Shown: piece after piece, positions 1 through 7,976 of the stretch | Position numbering within the stretch: the stretch's first letter is position 1 | Layout of the letters: every line of letters begins with the position of its first letter | Source of the DNA: Peribacillus frigoritolerans_B | GTDB taxonomy: Bacteria > Bacillota > Bacilli > Bacillales > DSM-1321 | Reading direction: 5' to 3' | Assembly: GCF_044762665.1 (NCBI RefSeq) | Contig: NZ_JBIWES010000001.1 | Span: 310,001 to 374,000 of the forward strand | DNA length: 64,000 bases | Notes under the pieces: model-generated | Seen by the model: only the letters and a program-made list of their open reading frames with translations | Database searches by the model: none | What the model was told of the DNA's origin: nothing | Translations under genes and position numbers: made by a program

Positions 1-444
1 CTGCATGCCGCTCGCCCCGCCGACATAATCGATATTCAAAAGCATGATCCGGACGATTTCCCCAAAACCCAGGGTCGCAATCGCCAGGTAGTCACCTTTT
101 AAGCGTAAGCTTGGAATTCCGATGATCAATCCTGCCAGCGCTGACGCCAAACCGCCGACTATCAATGCCGCATAAAATGGCATTTCCAGCTTCATCGTCA
201 TGACGGCTGAAGCATAGGCACCGACTGCCAGGAATCCGGCATGTCCGATGGAGAACTGCCCGGTTATCCCGATGATCAAGTGCAGGCTCGCTGCCAGAAT
301 GATATTGATCCCGATGAACATGAGCGTATTTTGATAAAAAGGATTTAGCGATCCGCCGCCGATTAACACTTGAACTACGGCGAAAAAGATCAATGATAGT
401 GAAATCGAGAGCCAAAAACCTTTTGCTCGCTTAATTGTAGTCAT
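1..444 (-). CDS. livM: Branched-chain amino acid ABC transporter permease LivM, copy A (C-terminus beyond window)
   Basis: This is one of the two membrane permeases of a LIV-type importer for leucine, isoleucine and valine. The 148 codons from the ATG at 444 stay open to the window edge, so only the N-terminal half is present. Visible are N-terminal hydrophobic segments, GQFSIGHAGFLAVGAY and the cytoplasmic loop LRLKGDYLAIATLGFGE, which align almost residue for residue with the complete LivM at 4662-5639. The start matches the second start Met of that copy (MTT). It follows livH by 13 bp in the same operon. Whether this copy has its own livG/livF cannot be seen from this window. Confidence 0.93.
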   Translation of the reverse strand, partial: MTTIKRAKGFWLSISLSLIFFAVVQVLIGGGSLNPFYQNTLMFIGINIILAASLHLIIGITGQFSIGHAGFLAVGAYASAVMTMKLEMPFYAALIVGGLASALAGLIIGIPSLRLKGDYLAIATLGFGEIVRIMLLNIDYVGGASGMQ

Positions 445-457
445 TGCTTTGTCTCCC

Positions 458-1336
458 CTATACTTTTTCTTTTTTGTTTTTACCGAATAAGCCTTGTGGC
501 ATGAAAATCAAGATAAGAATCAGTACGACGAAGGCTACAGCATCACGCCATAATGAGTAACCGGCGGCACTGACCAAAGCTTCGATGACACCTAGCAATA
601 GGCCACCGACCATCGCGCCCGGTATAATCCCGATCCCTCCAAGTACGGCGGCAACGAATGCCTTCAATCCCGGAAGCACACCCATGAGCGGCTCGATCTT
701 AATATAGTAAATACCGAAAATGACCCCTGCTGCCCCAGCCAATGCGGAACCGATTGCAAAGGTGGCAGAAATCGTATTATCGACATTTATTCCCATCAGC
801 TTAGCTGCATCCGCATCGAAGGAAACGGCACGCATCGCTTTTCCTATTTTTGATTTATGAACGATGATTTGAAGGATGATCATCAAAACTACAGCCACTC
901 CAAAAATCAAAACCGATTGACTATTGATGGAAACTCCAAAAATATTGAACTTGTCTGTCGGCAATACATCATTCGGATAAGCTTCCGGCTGTGCACCGCG
1001 GACGTAGATGAATCCGTATTCGATCAAAAGGGAAACACCGATGGCAGTGATAAGTGCCGCGATACGTGTTGCGTTACGCAATGGCTTGTACGCGATACGC
1101 TCGATCAATACCCCAAACAGCGCACAGACTGTCATCGAGATTAATAGGGCTGGCACGAATGACAGATCCAGAACCGTTATCGAATAAAACCCAACGAATG
1201 AGCCGACCATGAATACATCGCCATGTGCGAAGTTTATCAATTTAACAATCCCGTAAACCATCGTATATCCGAGAGCGATAAGGGCATAAATACTTCCTAG
1301 TGAAACCCCGTTTATTAACTGTTGTATCAATTCCAT
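458..1336 (-). CDS. livH: Branched-chain amino acid ABC transporter permease LivH, copy A
   Basis: A 292-residue polytopic permease and partner of LivM in a LIV-type ABC importer. Hydrophobic helices run along the whole length, with family features such as NFAHGDVFMVGSF near the N-terminus and a late glycine-rich stretch VLGGIGIIPGAMVGG. It is the same length as LivH copy B (5647-6525), and I count about 32 differences by eye, clustered around residues 125-170. It lies between livJ copy A and livM copy A. A stem-loop sits in the gap behind livJ. The identity is secure; the exact substrate preference within branched-chain and hydrophobic amino acids is inferred from the family. Confidence 0.95.
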   Translation of the reverse strand: MELIQQLINGVSLGSIYALIALGYTMVYGIVKLINFAHGDVFMVGSFVGFYSITVLDLSFVPALLISMTVCALFGVLIERIAYKPLRNATRIAALITAIGVSLLIEYGFIYVRGAQPEAYPNDVLPTDKFNIFGVSINSQSVLIFGVAVVLMIILQIIVHKSKIGKAMRAVSFDADAAKLMGINVDNTISATFAIGSALAGAAGVIFGIYYIKIEPLMGVLPGLKAFVAAVLGGIGIIPGAMVGGLLLGVIEALVSAAGYSLWRDAVAFVVLILILIFMPQGLFGKNKKEKV

Positions 1337-1417
1337 GTTCGACTCTCCTTGAAAATCTAATTTTATGAGTGATTAGTCCAGACTCTAACGACCTGGCATG
1401 CCTGAAAAATGAGAATT

Positions 1418-1450
1418 CGCCAGCACCTTCTTATTACTGAAGGGCCGGCG
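1418..1450 (-). other. Intercistronic stem-loop between livJ and livH, copy A
   Basis: A 12-13 bp imperfect hairpin (arms 1418-1430 and 1439-1450) lies just after the livJ stop codon and before livH. There is no U-tract, so it is more likely an mRNA 3'-end stabiliser or partial attenuator, as is common behind binding-protein genes, than a full terminator. Copy B has an unrelated hairpin in the same place. Confidence 0.5.
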
Positions 1451-1475
1451 AAAGGTTTGGAGTTGTTCTCCGAAA

Positions 1476-2654
1476 TTAAGGATTGATTTTTGTGTTGAAT
1501 ACTTGTTTTCCTTCTTTAAATTCAAGGATGGTAGCAGATTTGATTGGATTATGTTTTTCATCCAATGTGAATGTACCCGTAACAAGCTCAAGGTCGGCCG
1601 TTTTTTCCAGCGCTTCTTTGATTTTTTCCGAATCCGCTGAACCAGCACGTTTAATCGCGTCAGCAAGGAAGTATCCTGTGTCATATCCTAGGGCATTGAA
1701 TGCATCCGGGGACTTATCTTTGTACTTCGCTTTAAACGCTGACACAAAATTCTGAATTTTCTCATCAGGATCACCTGAAGAATAATGGTTCGTTATGAAC
1801 GTATTATTTAGAGCTTTTGCACCGGCAATTTCAACTAGCTTAGGAGAATCCCAGCCGTCGCCGCCCATGAATGGAACGTCAAGTCCAGTTTCCCGTGCCT
1901 GCTTCACGATCAGACCAGCTTCCTCATAGTAACCAGGAAGGAAAATGAAATCAGGTTTTGCCGATTTCAAACGAGTCAATGTGGAACGGAAATCAGTATC
2001 CTTCGCAATGTAAGCTTCCTCAGCAACAATCTTTCCGCCATTTTTTTCGAATTGTTCTTTAAAGGCTGCGGCTAATCCTTTTGAATAATCACTTGCGCTG
2101 TCAATATAGATGGCTGCACTTTTCGCTTTGATTTCTTTAGTGGCGAAATTCGCAGCTACCGTCCCTTGGAACGGATCGATGAAGCTTGTCCTGAAAACGT
2201 AATCGTTCAATTTATCCTTGCTGAAAGTGATTTCAGGGCTTGTACCAGAAGGTGAGATGACCGGCACTTTATTATCTTGGGCAATCTGTACTTGTGCAAT
2301 CGAGTTCGTGCTTGTCGCTGCACCTACGATCGCTGCAACCTGATCTTGTGATGTCAGCTTGATCGCTCCGCTTGTCGCTTCGGACGCTTCAGATTTATTA
2401 TCGACTTTAATTAGTTTGATTTTTTTACCGTCAATGCCTTCTTTATTGATTTCTGCAGTTGCAAGCTCCAAACCTTCTGCAATCGATTGTCCATATGAAG
2501 CGACACCACCTGATAATTCAAGGTTGACACCGATCTTGATCGTATCTCCATCCCCGCTTGATTTTTCGGATGAACCAGAGCCGGAACAACCCGCTAGCAC
2601 TCCCGCAGCAAGTGATAGAGAAAGGAATGCACTTGCTAATTTTTTCTTTTTCAT
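1476..2654 (-). CDS. livJ: Branched-chain amino acid ABC transporter substrate-binding lipoprotein, copy A
   Basis: The extracellular, membrane-anchored receptor of the LIV importer (392 residues). It has a lipoprotein signal MKKKKLASAF followed by a hydrophobic core and a lipobox LAGC with Cys23, then a Ser/Gly-rich tether and a periplasmic-binding-protein type 1 fold (IKIGVNLELSGG, GDGWDSP, YDTGYFLADAIKRAG). The ATG at 2654 is chosen over the upstream in-frame start at 2669 because a GGGGGGA ribosome site stands 7-8 nt before it. It is the first gene of liv copy A. It is strongly similar to livJ copy B at 6601-7788, consistent with tandem duplication. Confidence 0.95.
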   Translation of the reverse strand: MKKKKLASAFLSLSLAAGVLAGCSGSGSSEKSSGDGDTIKIGVNLELSGGVASYGQSIAEGLELATAEINKEGIDGKKIKLIKVDNKSEASEATSGAIKLTSQDQVAAIVGAATSTNSIAQVQIAQDNKVPVISPSGTSPEITFSKDKLNDYVFRTSFIDPFQGTVAANFATKEIKAKSAAIYIDSASDYSKGLAAAFKEQFEKNGGKIVAEEAYIAKDTDFRSTLTRLKSAKPDFIFLPGYYEEAGLIVKQARETGLDVPFMGGDGWDSPKLVEIAGAKALNNTFITNHYSSGDPDEKIQNFVSAFKAKYKDKSPDAFNALGYDTGYFLADAIKRAGSADSEKIKEALEKTADLELVTGTFTLDEKHNPIKSATILEFKEGKQVFNTKINP

Positions 2655-2689
2655 AAATAATCCCCCCATTTTGTAATCAAGCTCTGATG

Positions 2690-2707
2690 CATGAATATTT
2701 ATTCATG
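2690..2707. repeat. Perfect 18-bp palindrome in the livJ copy A leader
   Basis: Arms of 8 bp (CATGAATA / TATTCATG) are separated by two T residues. It lies about 36-53 bp upstream of the livJ copy A start codon, in the untranslated leader. It could be an operator or an RNA hairpin. No equivalent is seen in front of livJ copy B. Confidence 0.5.
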
Positions 2708-2753
2708 ATGCTTCAGAAAAAAATTGATTAGATGAAATGTTTCAAATTAAATT

Positions 2754-2797
2754 AATATTTCGAAAAATAGTTTACCGCATAATTTTCATTCCGTCTA
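2754..2797 (-). promoter_or_regulatory. Probable livJ copy A promoter with a degenerate CodY-like box
   Basis: On the minus strand a TAGACG element (2792-2797) and TAAACT (2769-2774) are spaced by 17 bp. The same pair with the same spacing occurs before livJ copy B, which is the main support. Just downstream, 2754-2768 matches the CodY consensus AATTTTCWGAAAATT at 11 of 15 positions. The hexamers are weak matches to the sigma-A consensus, so this is a conserved-pair inference. Confidence 0.45.
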
Positions 2798-3176
2798 TAC
2801 AATAATTGCGAGAAGATTTCGGTAAATAGGATATTTTTCACAGGTAGTGCTATATCATTTTTATCTTTATATATTTTAAATATTGTGAAAACAGGCGATA
2901 TAATCAGAAAAAACAGATAATTAAATTATATTGATATTGAAAACTCCTTATTTTCGGATCAAAAAATTTTATTCATTCGCTTATTTTTTTCATCCTATTA
3001 ATTACATTTTTACCAAAATACAAGTATAATGATAGGGAATTAAACCCAGTTTTTTCGTGCTTTTTTAGTCTTAATTCCTATATCAAAATTGAATAATGCT
3101 ATATTGGATGTATAAAATCATGCATGAAACCCTGTGATTTTTATCTTCCTGCATATTTTGCATAACCGATCAACAA
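2798..3176. other. AT-rich spacer between the two liv operons
   Basis: About 380 bp of very AT-rich DNA between the livF terminator of copy B and the promoter of copy A. I see no credible reading frame with a ribosome site, no RNA gene and no long repeat. It separates the two operons into independent transcription units. Confidence 0.5.
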
Positions 3177-3201
3177 ACAAAAAAACCGCCAAACGGCGGT
3201 T
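3177..3201 (-). terminator. Rho-independent terminator of the complete liv operon
   Basis: A 7-bp perfect stem (3184-3190 with 3195-3201, loop of 4) is followed on the minus strand by a T-rich run. The distal arm touches the stop codon of livF, so the coding end and the terminator overlap. Confidence 0.85.
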
Positions 3202-3908
3202 CAGTGGCCTCCTAAATAGGCCATTTTTATTTCTTCACTTGATGTTAGTTCCTCGGCATTGCCCGAAAGGACGATTCGGCCCGTTTCAACGACATACGCC
3301 CGATCTGCAATGGATAAGGCGAGGTTGGCGTTTTGCTCGACTAAAAGGATCGTTGTGCCGGACGCACTGATTTCTTGGATGATGTTGAATATTTGCTTTA
3401 CCAGAAGCGGTGCAAGGCCCATAGAAGGTTCATCGAGCAGTAATAATCGTGGTTTCGCCATTAAAGCCCGGCCCATCGCAAGCATCTGCTGTTCGCCGCC
3501 TGAAAGCGTGCCAGCCTGCTGTTTGATTCTCTCCAGCAGTCTCGGAAATAGTTCATATACCTTTTCCATATCCTTATTGATGCCCTCTTTGCCTTTTCGC
3601 AAATAAGCCCCAAGCTCCAGGTTTTCGGCCACCGTCATGTTGGCGAAGACACGTCGTCCTTCAGGTACATGGGATATGCCCATTTTCACGATGGATTGTG
3701 CAGCTTTTCCTCCAATCGATTCGCCTTCGAACAGAACTTTTCCTTGCTTTGGTTTTAACAGACCGGAAATCGTTTTGAGCAGCGTGCTTTTTCCCGCTCC
3801 GTTCGCCCCGATCAAAGTCACGATTTCCCCCTCATTTATCTCCATGGAAACCCCTTTTAGCGCTTGGATATTGCCGTAAAAAACATTGATGTCCTCTATT
3901 TTCAGCAT
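3201..3908 (-). CDS. livF: Branched-chain amino acid ABC transporter ATP-binding protein LivF
   Basis: One of two cytoplasmic ATPases that power the LIV importer (235 residues, usual length). Walker A GANGAGKST is at residues 34-42, the ABC signature LSGGEQQ at 135-141, Walker B LLLLDEP at 155-161, and the H-loop region follows as VEQNANLAL. Its start codon overlaps the livG stop by one base, so the two ATPases are probably translationally coupled. It is the last gene of the complete liv operon and runs directly into a terminator. Confidence 0.96.
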   Translation of the reverse strand: MLKIEDINVFYGNIQALKGVSMEINEGEIVTLIGANGAGKSTLLKTISGLLKPKQGKVLFEGESIGGKAAQSIVKMGISHVPEGRRVFANMTVAENLELGAYLRKGKEGINKDMEKVYELFPRLLERIKQQAGTLSGGEQQMLAMGRALMAKPRLLLLDEPSMGLAPLLVKQIFNIIQEISASGTTILLVEQNANLALSIADRAYVVETGRIVLSGNAEELTSSEEIKMAYLGGH

Positions 3909-4687
3909 CAGGAAACCTCCTCCCCTAGATATGCCTCGATAACCTTTGGATCGTTGCGGATTTCTTCCGGCTTTCCGTGAGCAATAAGCTGTCCATGATC
4001 AAGGACATAAATCCGTTCGCATACCCCCATGACCAGTGACATATCATGTTCGATGAGCAAAACGGTAAGGTTGAATTCCTTCCGGATAAAAGCGATGAGG
4101 TTCATTAATTCTTTTGTTTCATGAGGGTTCATCCCGGCTGCTGGTTCGTCCAGTAAAAGAAGTTTCGGATTGGCGGCAAGGGCACGGGCGATTTCCAGCC
4201 GCCTTTGCTGTCCGTATGGAAGATTCTTCGCTTTTTCATCCTTAAAATGGTCAAGATTGAAAATCCGCAAAAATTCGAGCGCCTTTTCATCCATTTCCTT
4301 TTCCCCTGAAAAATGTCCGGGCAACCGGAATATGGAGCTTGGAATTCCATGCTTGGCAAGCGAGTGGTATGCAACCTTCACATTATCGATCACGGATAAC
4401 TCACTGAAGAGGCGAATGTTTTGAAAGGTTCTCGAGATCCCTTTTCGGGTAATTTTATAAGGCGGCTGCTTATTGAGATTTTCCCCGTTCAAGGCAATCG
4501 TTCCTTCTGTAGGGACATACACACCCGTCAATAAATTGAAGAAGGTCGTTTTCCCAGCTCCATTTGGCCCAATCAGGCCTACAAGTTCCCCTGGAAATAA
4601 TTCCACGTTCACATCGGACACCGCTTTCAATCCGCCAAAACGGATTCCCACCGATTCTACTTTAAGCAACGGTATTGTGGCTACCAT
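3908..4687 (-). CDS. livG: Branched-chain amino acid ABC transporter ATP-binding protein LivG
   Basis: The second ATPase of the LIV importer (259 residues). Walker A GPNGAGKTT is at residues 40-48, the divergent LivG-type signature PYGQQRRLEIARAL at about 157-170, Walker B LLLLDEPAAG at 176-185 and EHDMSL around 213. The start at 4687 lies inside the end of livM (26-bp overlap) and has an AAGGGGG site upstream. With LivF it forms the nucleotide-binding heterodimer; it may also serve the copy A permeases if that copy lacks its own ATPases (inference). Confidence 0.96.
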   Translation of the reverse strand: MVATIPLLKVESVGIRFGGLKAVSDVNVELFPGELVGLIGPNGAGKTTFFNLLTGVYVPTEGTIALNGENLNKQPPYKITRKGISRTFQNIRLFSELSVIDNVKVAYHSLAKHGIPSSIFRLPGHFSGEKEMDEKALEFLRIFNLDHFKDEKAKNLPYGQQRRLEIARALAANPKLLLLDEPAAGMNPHETKELMNLIAFIRKEFNLTVLLIEHDMSLVMGVCERIYVLDHGQLIAHGKPEEIRNDPKVIEAYLGEEVS

Positions 4688-5639
4688 CCTTTTGGCCCCC
4701 TTTCGTTTTTTTATGTGTGAACAATGATGTGATTTCTCTTGTTCCCATTAAACCCTGCGGGCGGAAAATCATCATCAGGATCAGGACAAGACTGTAAATG
4801 ATCATCCTCGTTTCCGGATAATCCTGAAGGAATGTCGTCACGATCGTCAGTAAAATGGCGGCCAAAACCGAACCTGAAAGACTTCCAAGCCCGCCAAGTA
4901 CGACGAAAATCAGTATATCGAAGGATTTCAGGAAACCGAAATTCGATGGCTGGATAATATAAAAATTATGGGCATAGAGAGAACCGGCAATTCCGGCAAA
5001 AAAAGCTCCGATGACGAAAGCCGCCACTTTATAATAGGTCGTATTGATTCCCATCGCATCAGCCGCCGTTTCATCTTCCCTTACGGATATGCATGCACGC
5101 CCGTGAGTCGAATTGGTGAAATTCCTGATGACTAAGACGGTGATCATCACAAAGGCAAAAACCCATGGCCAAGTGGTCAGGTGGGATACCTGCATCCCGC
5201 TTGCACCGCCTACATATTCAATATTCAAAAGGACGATCCGGACAATTTCCCCAAAACCGAGGGTAGCTATCGCCAGGTAATCCCCCTTCAGGCGCAAGCT
5301 GGGTATCCCGATCACCATGCCCGCAACAGCGGCGATGACGCCCCCAGTCAATACAGCTATGATGAAAGGAAGTTCCAGCTTCATTGTCATGACTGCCGAA
5401 GCATAGGCCCCAACCGCTAAAAAACCTGCATGCCCGATCGAGAACTGCCCGGTTATTCCAATGATTAAATGAAGGCTCGTCGCCAGCATGATATTGATGC
5501 CGATGAACATGAGCGTGTTGATATAAAATGGATTGAGGATACCGTTTGAAATAAGGTACTGCATGATTCCGAAAAAAATAAGTGCGAGCACGATCGAGAG
5601 CCAAAAACCCTTTGAATTCTTTAAAGTAGTCATCGCCAT
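4662..5639 (-). CDS. livM: Branched-chain amino acid ABC transporter permease LivM, copy B
   Basis: A complete 325-residue permease of the LIV importer with many hydrophobic helices. Recognisable segments are GQFSIGHAGFLAVGAYASA, LRLKGDYLAIATLGFGE and VVLGGLGSLSGSVLAAI. The first two codons could start at MAMTT or two residues later at MTT; both follow a GGGGAGA site. It is 7 bp downstream of livH and overlaps livG at its 3' end. It serves as the reference for the truncated copy A at the window edge. Confidence 0.96.
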   Translation of the reverse strand: MAMTTLKNSKGFWLSIVLALIFFGIMQYLISNGILNPFYINTLMFIGINIMLATSLHLIIGITGQFSIGHAGFLAVGAYASAVMTMKLELPFIIAVLTGGVIAAVAGMVIGIPSLRLKGDYLAIATLGFGEIVRIVLLNIEYVGGASGMQVSHLTTWPWVFAFVMITVLVIRNFTNSTHGRACISVREDETAADAMGINTTYYKVAAFVIGAFFAGIAGSLYAHNFYIIQPSNFGFLKSFDILIFVVLGGLGSLSGSVLAAILLTIVTTFLQDYPETRMIIYSLVLILMMIFRPQGLMGTREITSLFTHKKTKGGQKDGSHNTVA

Positions 5640-5646
5640 GTCTCCC

Positions 5647-6525
5647 CTATACTTTTTCTCTTTTATTTTTACCGAACAGTCCCTGCGGCAAGAAAATCAA
5701 AATCAAGATAAGTACGACGAAAGCCACGCCATCGCGCCATAATGAATAACCGGCTGCACTGACCAAAGCCTCGATCACCCCAAGCAGCAGACCGCCGACC
5801 ATCGCTCCCGGAATGATGCCGATGCCGCCCAAGACGGCTGCAACAAATGCTTTAAGGCCAGGAAGGACACCCATCAACGGTTCGATTTTAATATAGTAGA
5901 TGCCAAAAATGACACCAGCCGCACCTGCCAGGGCCGAACCTATGGCGAACGTAGCTGAAATCGTATTGTTCACATTGATTCCCATCAGCTTAGCCGCTTC
6001 GGAATCGAATGAAACGGCACGCATCGCTTTGCCGATTTTGGTTTTATGGACAACGAATTGTAGGATGATCATTAAAATGATGGATACAGATAAGATCAAA
6101 ATGGATTGACTGCTGATGGAAACTCCCAATATATCGAGTTTATCCATCGGAAGGACATTATTTGGATAGGCTTCCGGCTGGGCGCCCCGGATGTAAATCA
6201 GCCCATTTTCAATCAGAAGGGAAACACCGATGGCCGTTATCAAAGCCGCAATCCGTGTTGCATTACGAAGGGGTTTATAAGCAATGCGTTCAATTAAAAC
6301 GCCAAAGATGGCACAAGCGACCATCGAAATCAATAAAGCCGGGATGAAGGATAAGTCCATTACGGTAATGGCGTAAAATCCTACAAATGAACCAACCATG
6401 AATACGTCGCCATGGGCGAAGTTTATGAGCTTGACGATTCCGTATACCATCGTATAGCCAAGCGCGATCAAAGCATAAATGCTTCCGAGTGAAATGCCAT
6501 TTACCAATTGCTGAATCAGTTCCAT
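5647..6525 (-). CDS. livH: Branched-chain amino acid ABC transporter permease LivH, copy B
   Basis: A 292-residue polytopic permease of the LIV importer. It shares NFAHGDVFMVGSFVGFY, the loop FDSEAAKLMGINVNN and the glycine-rich VLGGIGIIPGAMVGGLLLG with copy A. The ATG at 6525 is preceded by a GGGGAGAG site. It lies 75 bp behind livJ copy B, with a strong stem-loop in the gap. The differences from copy A are concentrated in the loop and helix around residues 125-170, which may reflect relaxed or altered interaction there (inference). Confidence 0.96.
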   Translation of the reverse strand: MELIQQLVNGISLGSIYALIALGYTMVYGIVKLINFAHGDVFMVGSFVGFYAITVMDLSFIPALLISMVACAIFGVLIERIAYKPLRNATRIAALITAIGVSLLIENGLIYIRGAQPEAYPNNVLPMDKLDILGVSISSQSILILSVSIILMIILQFVVHKTKIGKAMRAVSFDSEAAKLMGINVNNTISATFAIGSALAGAAGVIFGIYYIKIEPLMGVLPGLKAFVAAVLGGIGIIPGAMVGGLLLGVIEALVSAAGYSLWRDGVAFVVLILILIFLPQGLFGKNKREKV

Positions 6526-6567
6526 ATCGCACTCTCCCCGTTAAGGTGTTTTTTAAGTGAATATAGA

Positions 6568-6588
6568 ATAGGGGGACTTGCCCCCTAT
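6568..6588 (-). other. Intercistronic stem-loop between livJ and livH, copy B
   Basis: A perfect 8-bp stem (ATAGGGGG / CCCCCTAT) with a 5-nt loop stands just after the livJ stop. No T-run follows in the direction of transcription, so it fits an mRNA-stabilising or partial-attenuation element that would leave more binding protein than permease. Confidence 0.6.
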
Positions 6589-6600
6589 CCACGTAAGTTA

Positions 6601-7788
6601 TTATGGATTGATTTTTGTCTTGAATGTTTGTTTGCCATCCACATATTCCAAGATTGTCGCCGATTTGATCGGATCATGATTTTCATCAAGGTTCAGTGTT
6701 CCGGAAACTAATTGAAGATCTTTGACATCTTCCAACGCTTGTCTGATTTTTTCGGGCGAAGCATCTCCAGATCTCTTGATGGCATCTGCCAGGTAGTAGC
6801 CAGTGTCATAGCCTAGTGCGGCAAAGGCATCCGGTGTTTTATCGTATTCTTTTTCGAAGGCTGCAACGAAATCCTGGATTTTTGCATCTTCATCTTCAGG
6901 GGAATAGTGATTCGTGATATACGTATTTTTTAAAGCATCCGCTCCGGCAATTTCAACGACCTTCGGGGAATCCCAGCCGTCCCCACCCATGAATGGAAGG
7001 TCTATGCCGTCTTCACGTGCTTGTTTTAAGATCAATCCGACTTCTTCATAATAGCCAGGGAGGAAAACGAACTCAGGTTTTGCGGATTTGATACGTGTCA
7101 AGGTAGAGCGGAAATCAGTATCTTTCGTTACATAAGCCTCTTCCGCCACGATTTTACCGCCCTTGGCAGTGAACGCTTCTTTAAATGCTGCGGCTAATCC
7201 TTTAGAATAATCACTTGCGCTGTCCACATAGATCGCAGCCGTCTTTGCCCCAATTTCGTCAGATGCGAAATTGGCTGCCACCGTACCTTGGAATGGGTCG
7301 ATAAAGCAAGTTCTGAACACATAATCATTTAATTTTCCAGCTTTGTTGGTAATGTCGGGATTTGTTGCAGTTGGTGTGAGTAGAGGAACTTTATTATCTT
7401 GTGCGACTTGAACCTGTGCCAATGTATTCGTACTTGTTGCAGATCCGACTACAGCCACAACCTTGTCCTGGCTAACCAGTTTGATCGAACCGCTTGTAGC
7501 TTCTGCTGCATCTGATTTATTATCAACCTTAATGATTTCCAGTTTTTTACCGTCGATGCCTTCTTTATTAATCTCATCGATGGCCAGTTTCAAACCATCG
7601 GCAGCCGATTGGCCGAATGATGCCGTACCTCCGGACAATTCAAGGTTGGCCCCAATTTTAATTGTGTCACCTGATTTTGATGAACCCCCACCTGAACTGC
7701 TAGTTTTCGAGTCGCCGCTACATCCTGCCAGCGCCCCTGCAACCAATGAAAGTGATAGAAACACTCCTGCTAGCTTTTTCTTCTTCAT
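6601..7788 (-). CDS. livJ: Branched-chain amino acid ABC transporter substrate-binding lipoprotein, copy B
   Basis: The lipid-anchored receptor of the complete liv operon (395 residues). The signal MKKKKLAGVF, a hydrophobic core and the lipobox LAGC place the lipidated Cys at residue 23, followed by a Ser/Gly-rich tether. The mature part has the same landmarks as copy A (IKIGANLELSGG, MGGDGWDSP, YDTGYYLADAIKRSG). It is the first gene of its operon, with its own promoter and a good CodY-like box. It differs from copy A mainly in the tether and in surface positions. Confidence 0.96.
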   Translation of the reverse strand: MKKKKLAGVFLSLSLVAGALAGCSGDSKTSSSGGGSSKSGDTIKIGANLELSGGTASFGQSAADGLKLAIDEINKEGIDGKKLEIIKVDNKSDAAEATSGSIKLVSQDKVVAVVGSATSTNTLAQVQVAQDNKVPLLTPTATNPDITNKAGKLNDYVFRTCFIDPFQGTVAANFASDEIGAKTAAIYVDSASDYSKGLAAAFKEAFTAKGGKIVAEEAYVTKDTDFRSTLTRIKSAKPEFVFLPGYYEEVGLILKQAREDGIDLPFMGGDGWDSPKVVEIAGADALKNTYITNHYSPEDEDAKIQDFVAAFEKEYDKTPDAFAALGYDTGYYLADAIKRSGDASPEKIRQALEDVKDLQLVSGTLNLDENHDPIKSATILEYVDGKQTFKTKINP

Positions 7789-7845
7789 TTGAAACCCCCT
7801 TGTTTTGTGTGTTCTTTTAAAAAAACAGAATATCTGAATAAAAAT

Positions 7846-7888
7846 AATATTCTGAAAATAGTTTATCTCATTCTTTCGACCCCGTCTA
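7846..7888 (-). promoter_or_regulatory. livJ copy B promoter with CodY-like box
   Basis: On the minus strand TAGACG (7883-7888) and TAAACT (7860-7865) are 17 bp apart, as in copy A. Directly downstream, 7846-7860 matches the palindromic CodY consensus AATTTTCWGAAAATT at 13 of 15 positions. CodY represses nutrient-uptake genes when branched-chain amino acids and GTP are high, so a box at this place is biologically coherent. Binding itself is inference. Confidence 0.6.
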
Positions 7889-7937
7889 TATGATATGGAT
7901 AAAAAAGTTATTAAAAGAAATATCTACTATTCGACAC

Positions 7938-7967
7938 AAAAAAAACTGACCCATTATAGAGTCAGTT
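7938..7967 (-). terminator. Rho-independent terminator after tcdA
   Basis: Arms AACTGAC (7944-7950) and GTCAGTT (7961-7967) form a hairpin followed on the minus strand by a run of eight or nine T residues. It lies 10 bp after the tcdA stop codon. Confidence 0.85.
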
Positions 7968-7976
7968 GATTTTTTA

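Noticed and set aside
92..415. Independent gene in an alternative frame of livM copy A
   Set aside because: The same shadow frame exists in livM copy B (5218-5604). The LivM frame itself is open across the whole segment and clearly homologous.
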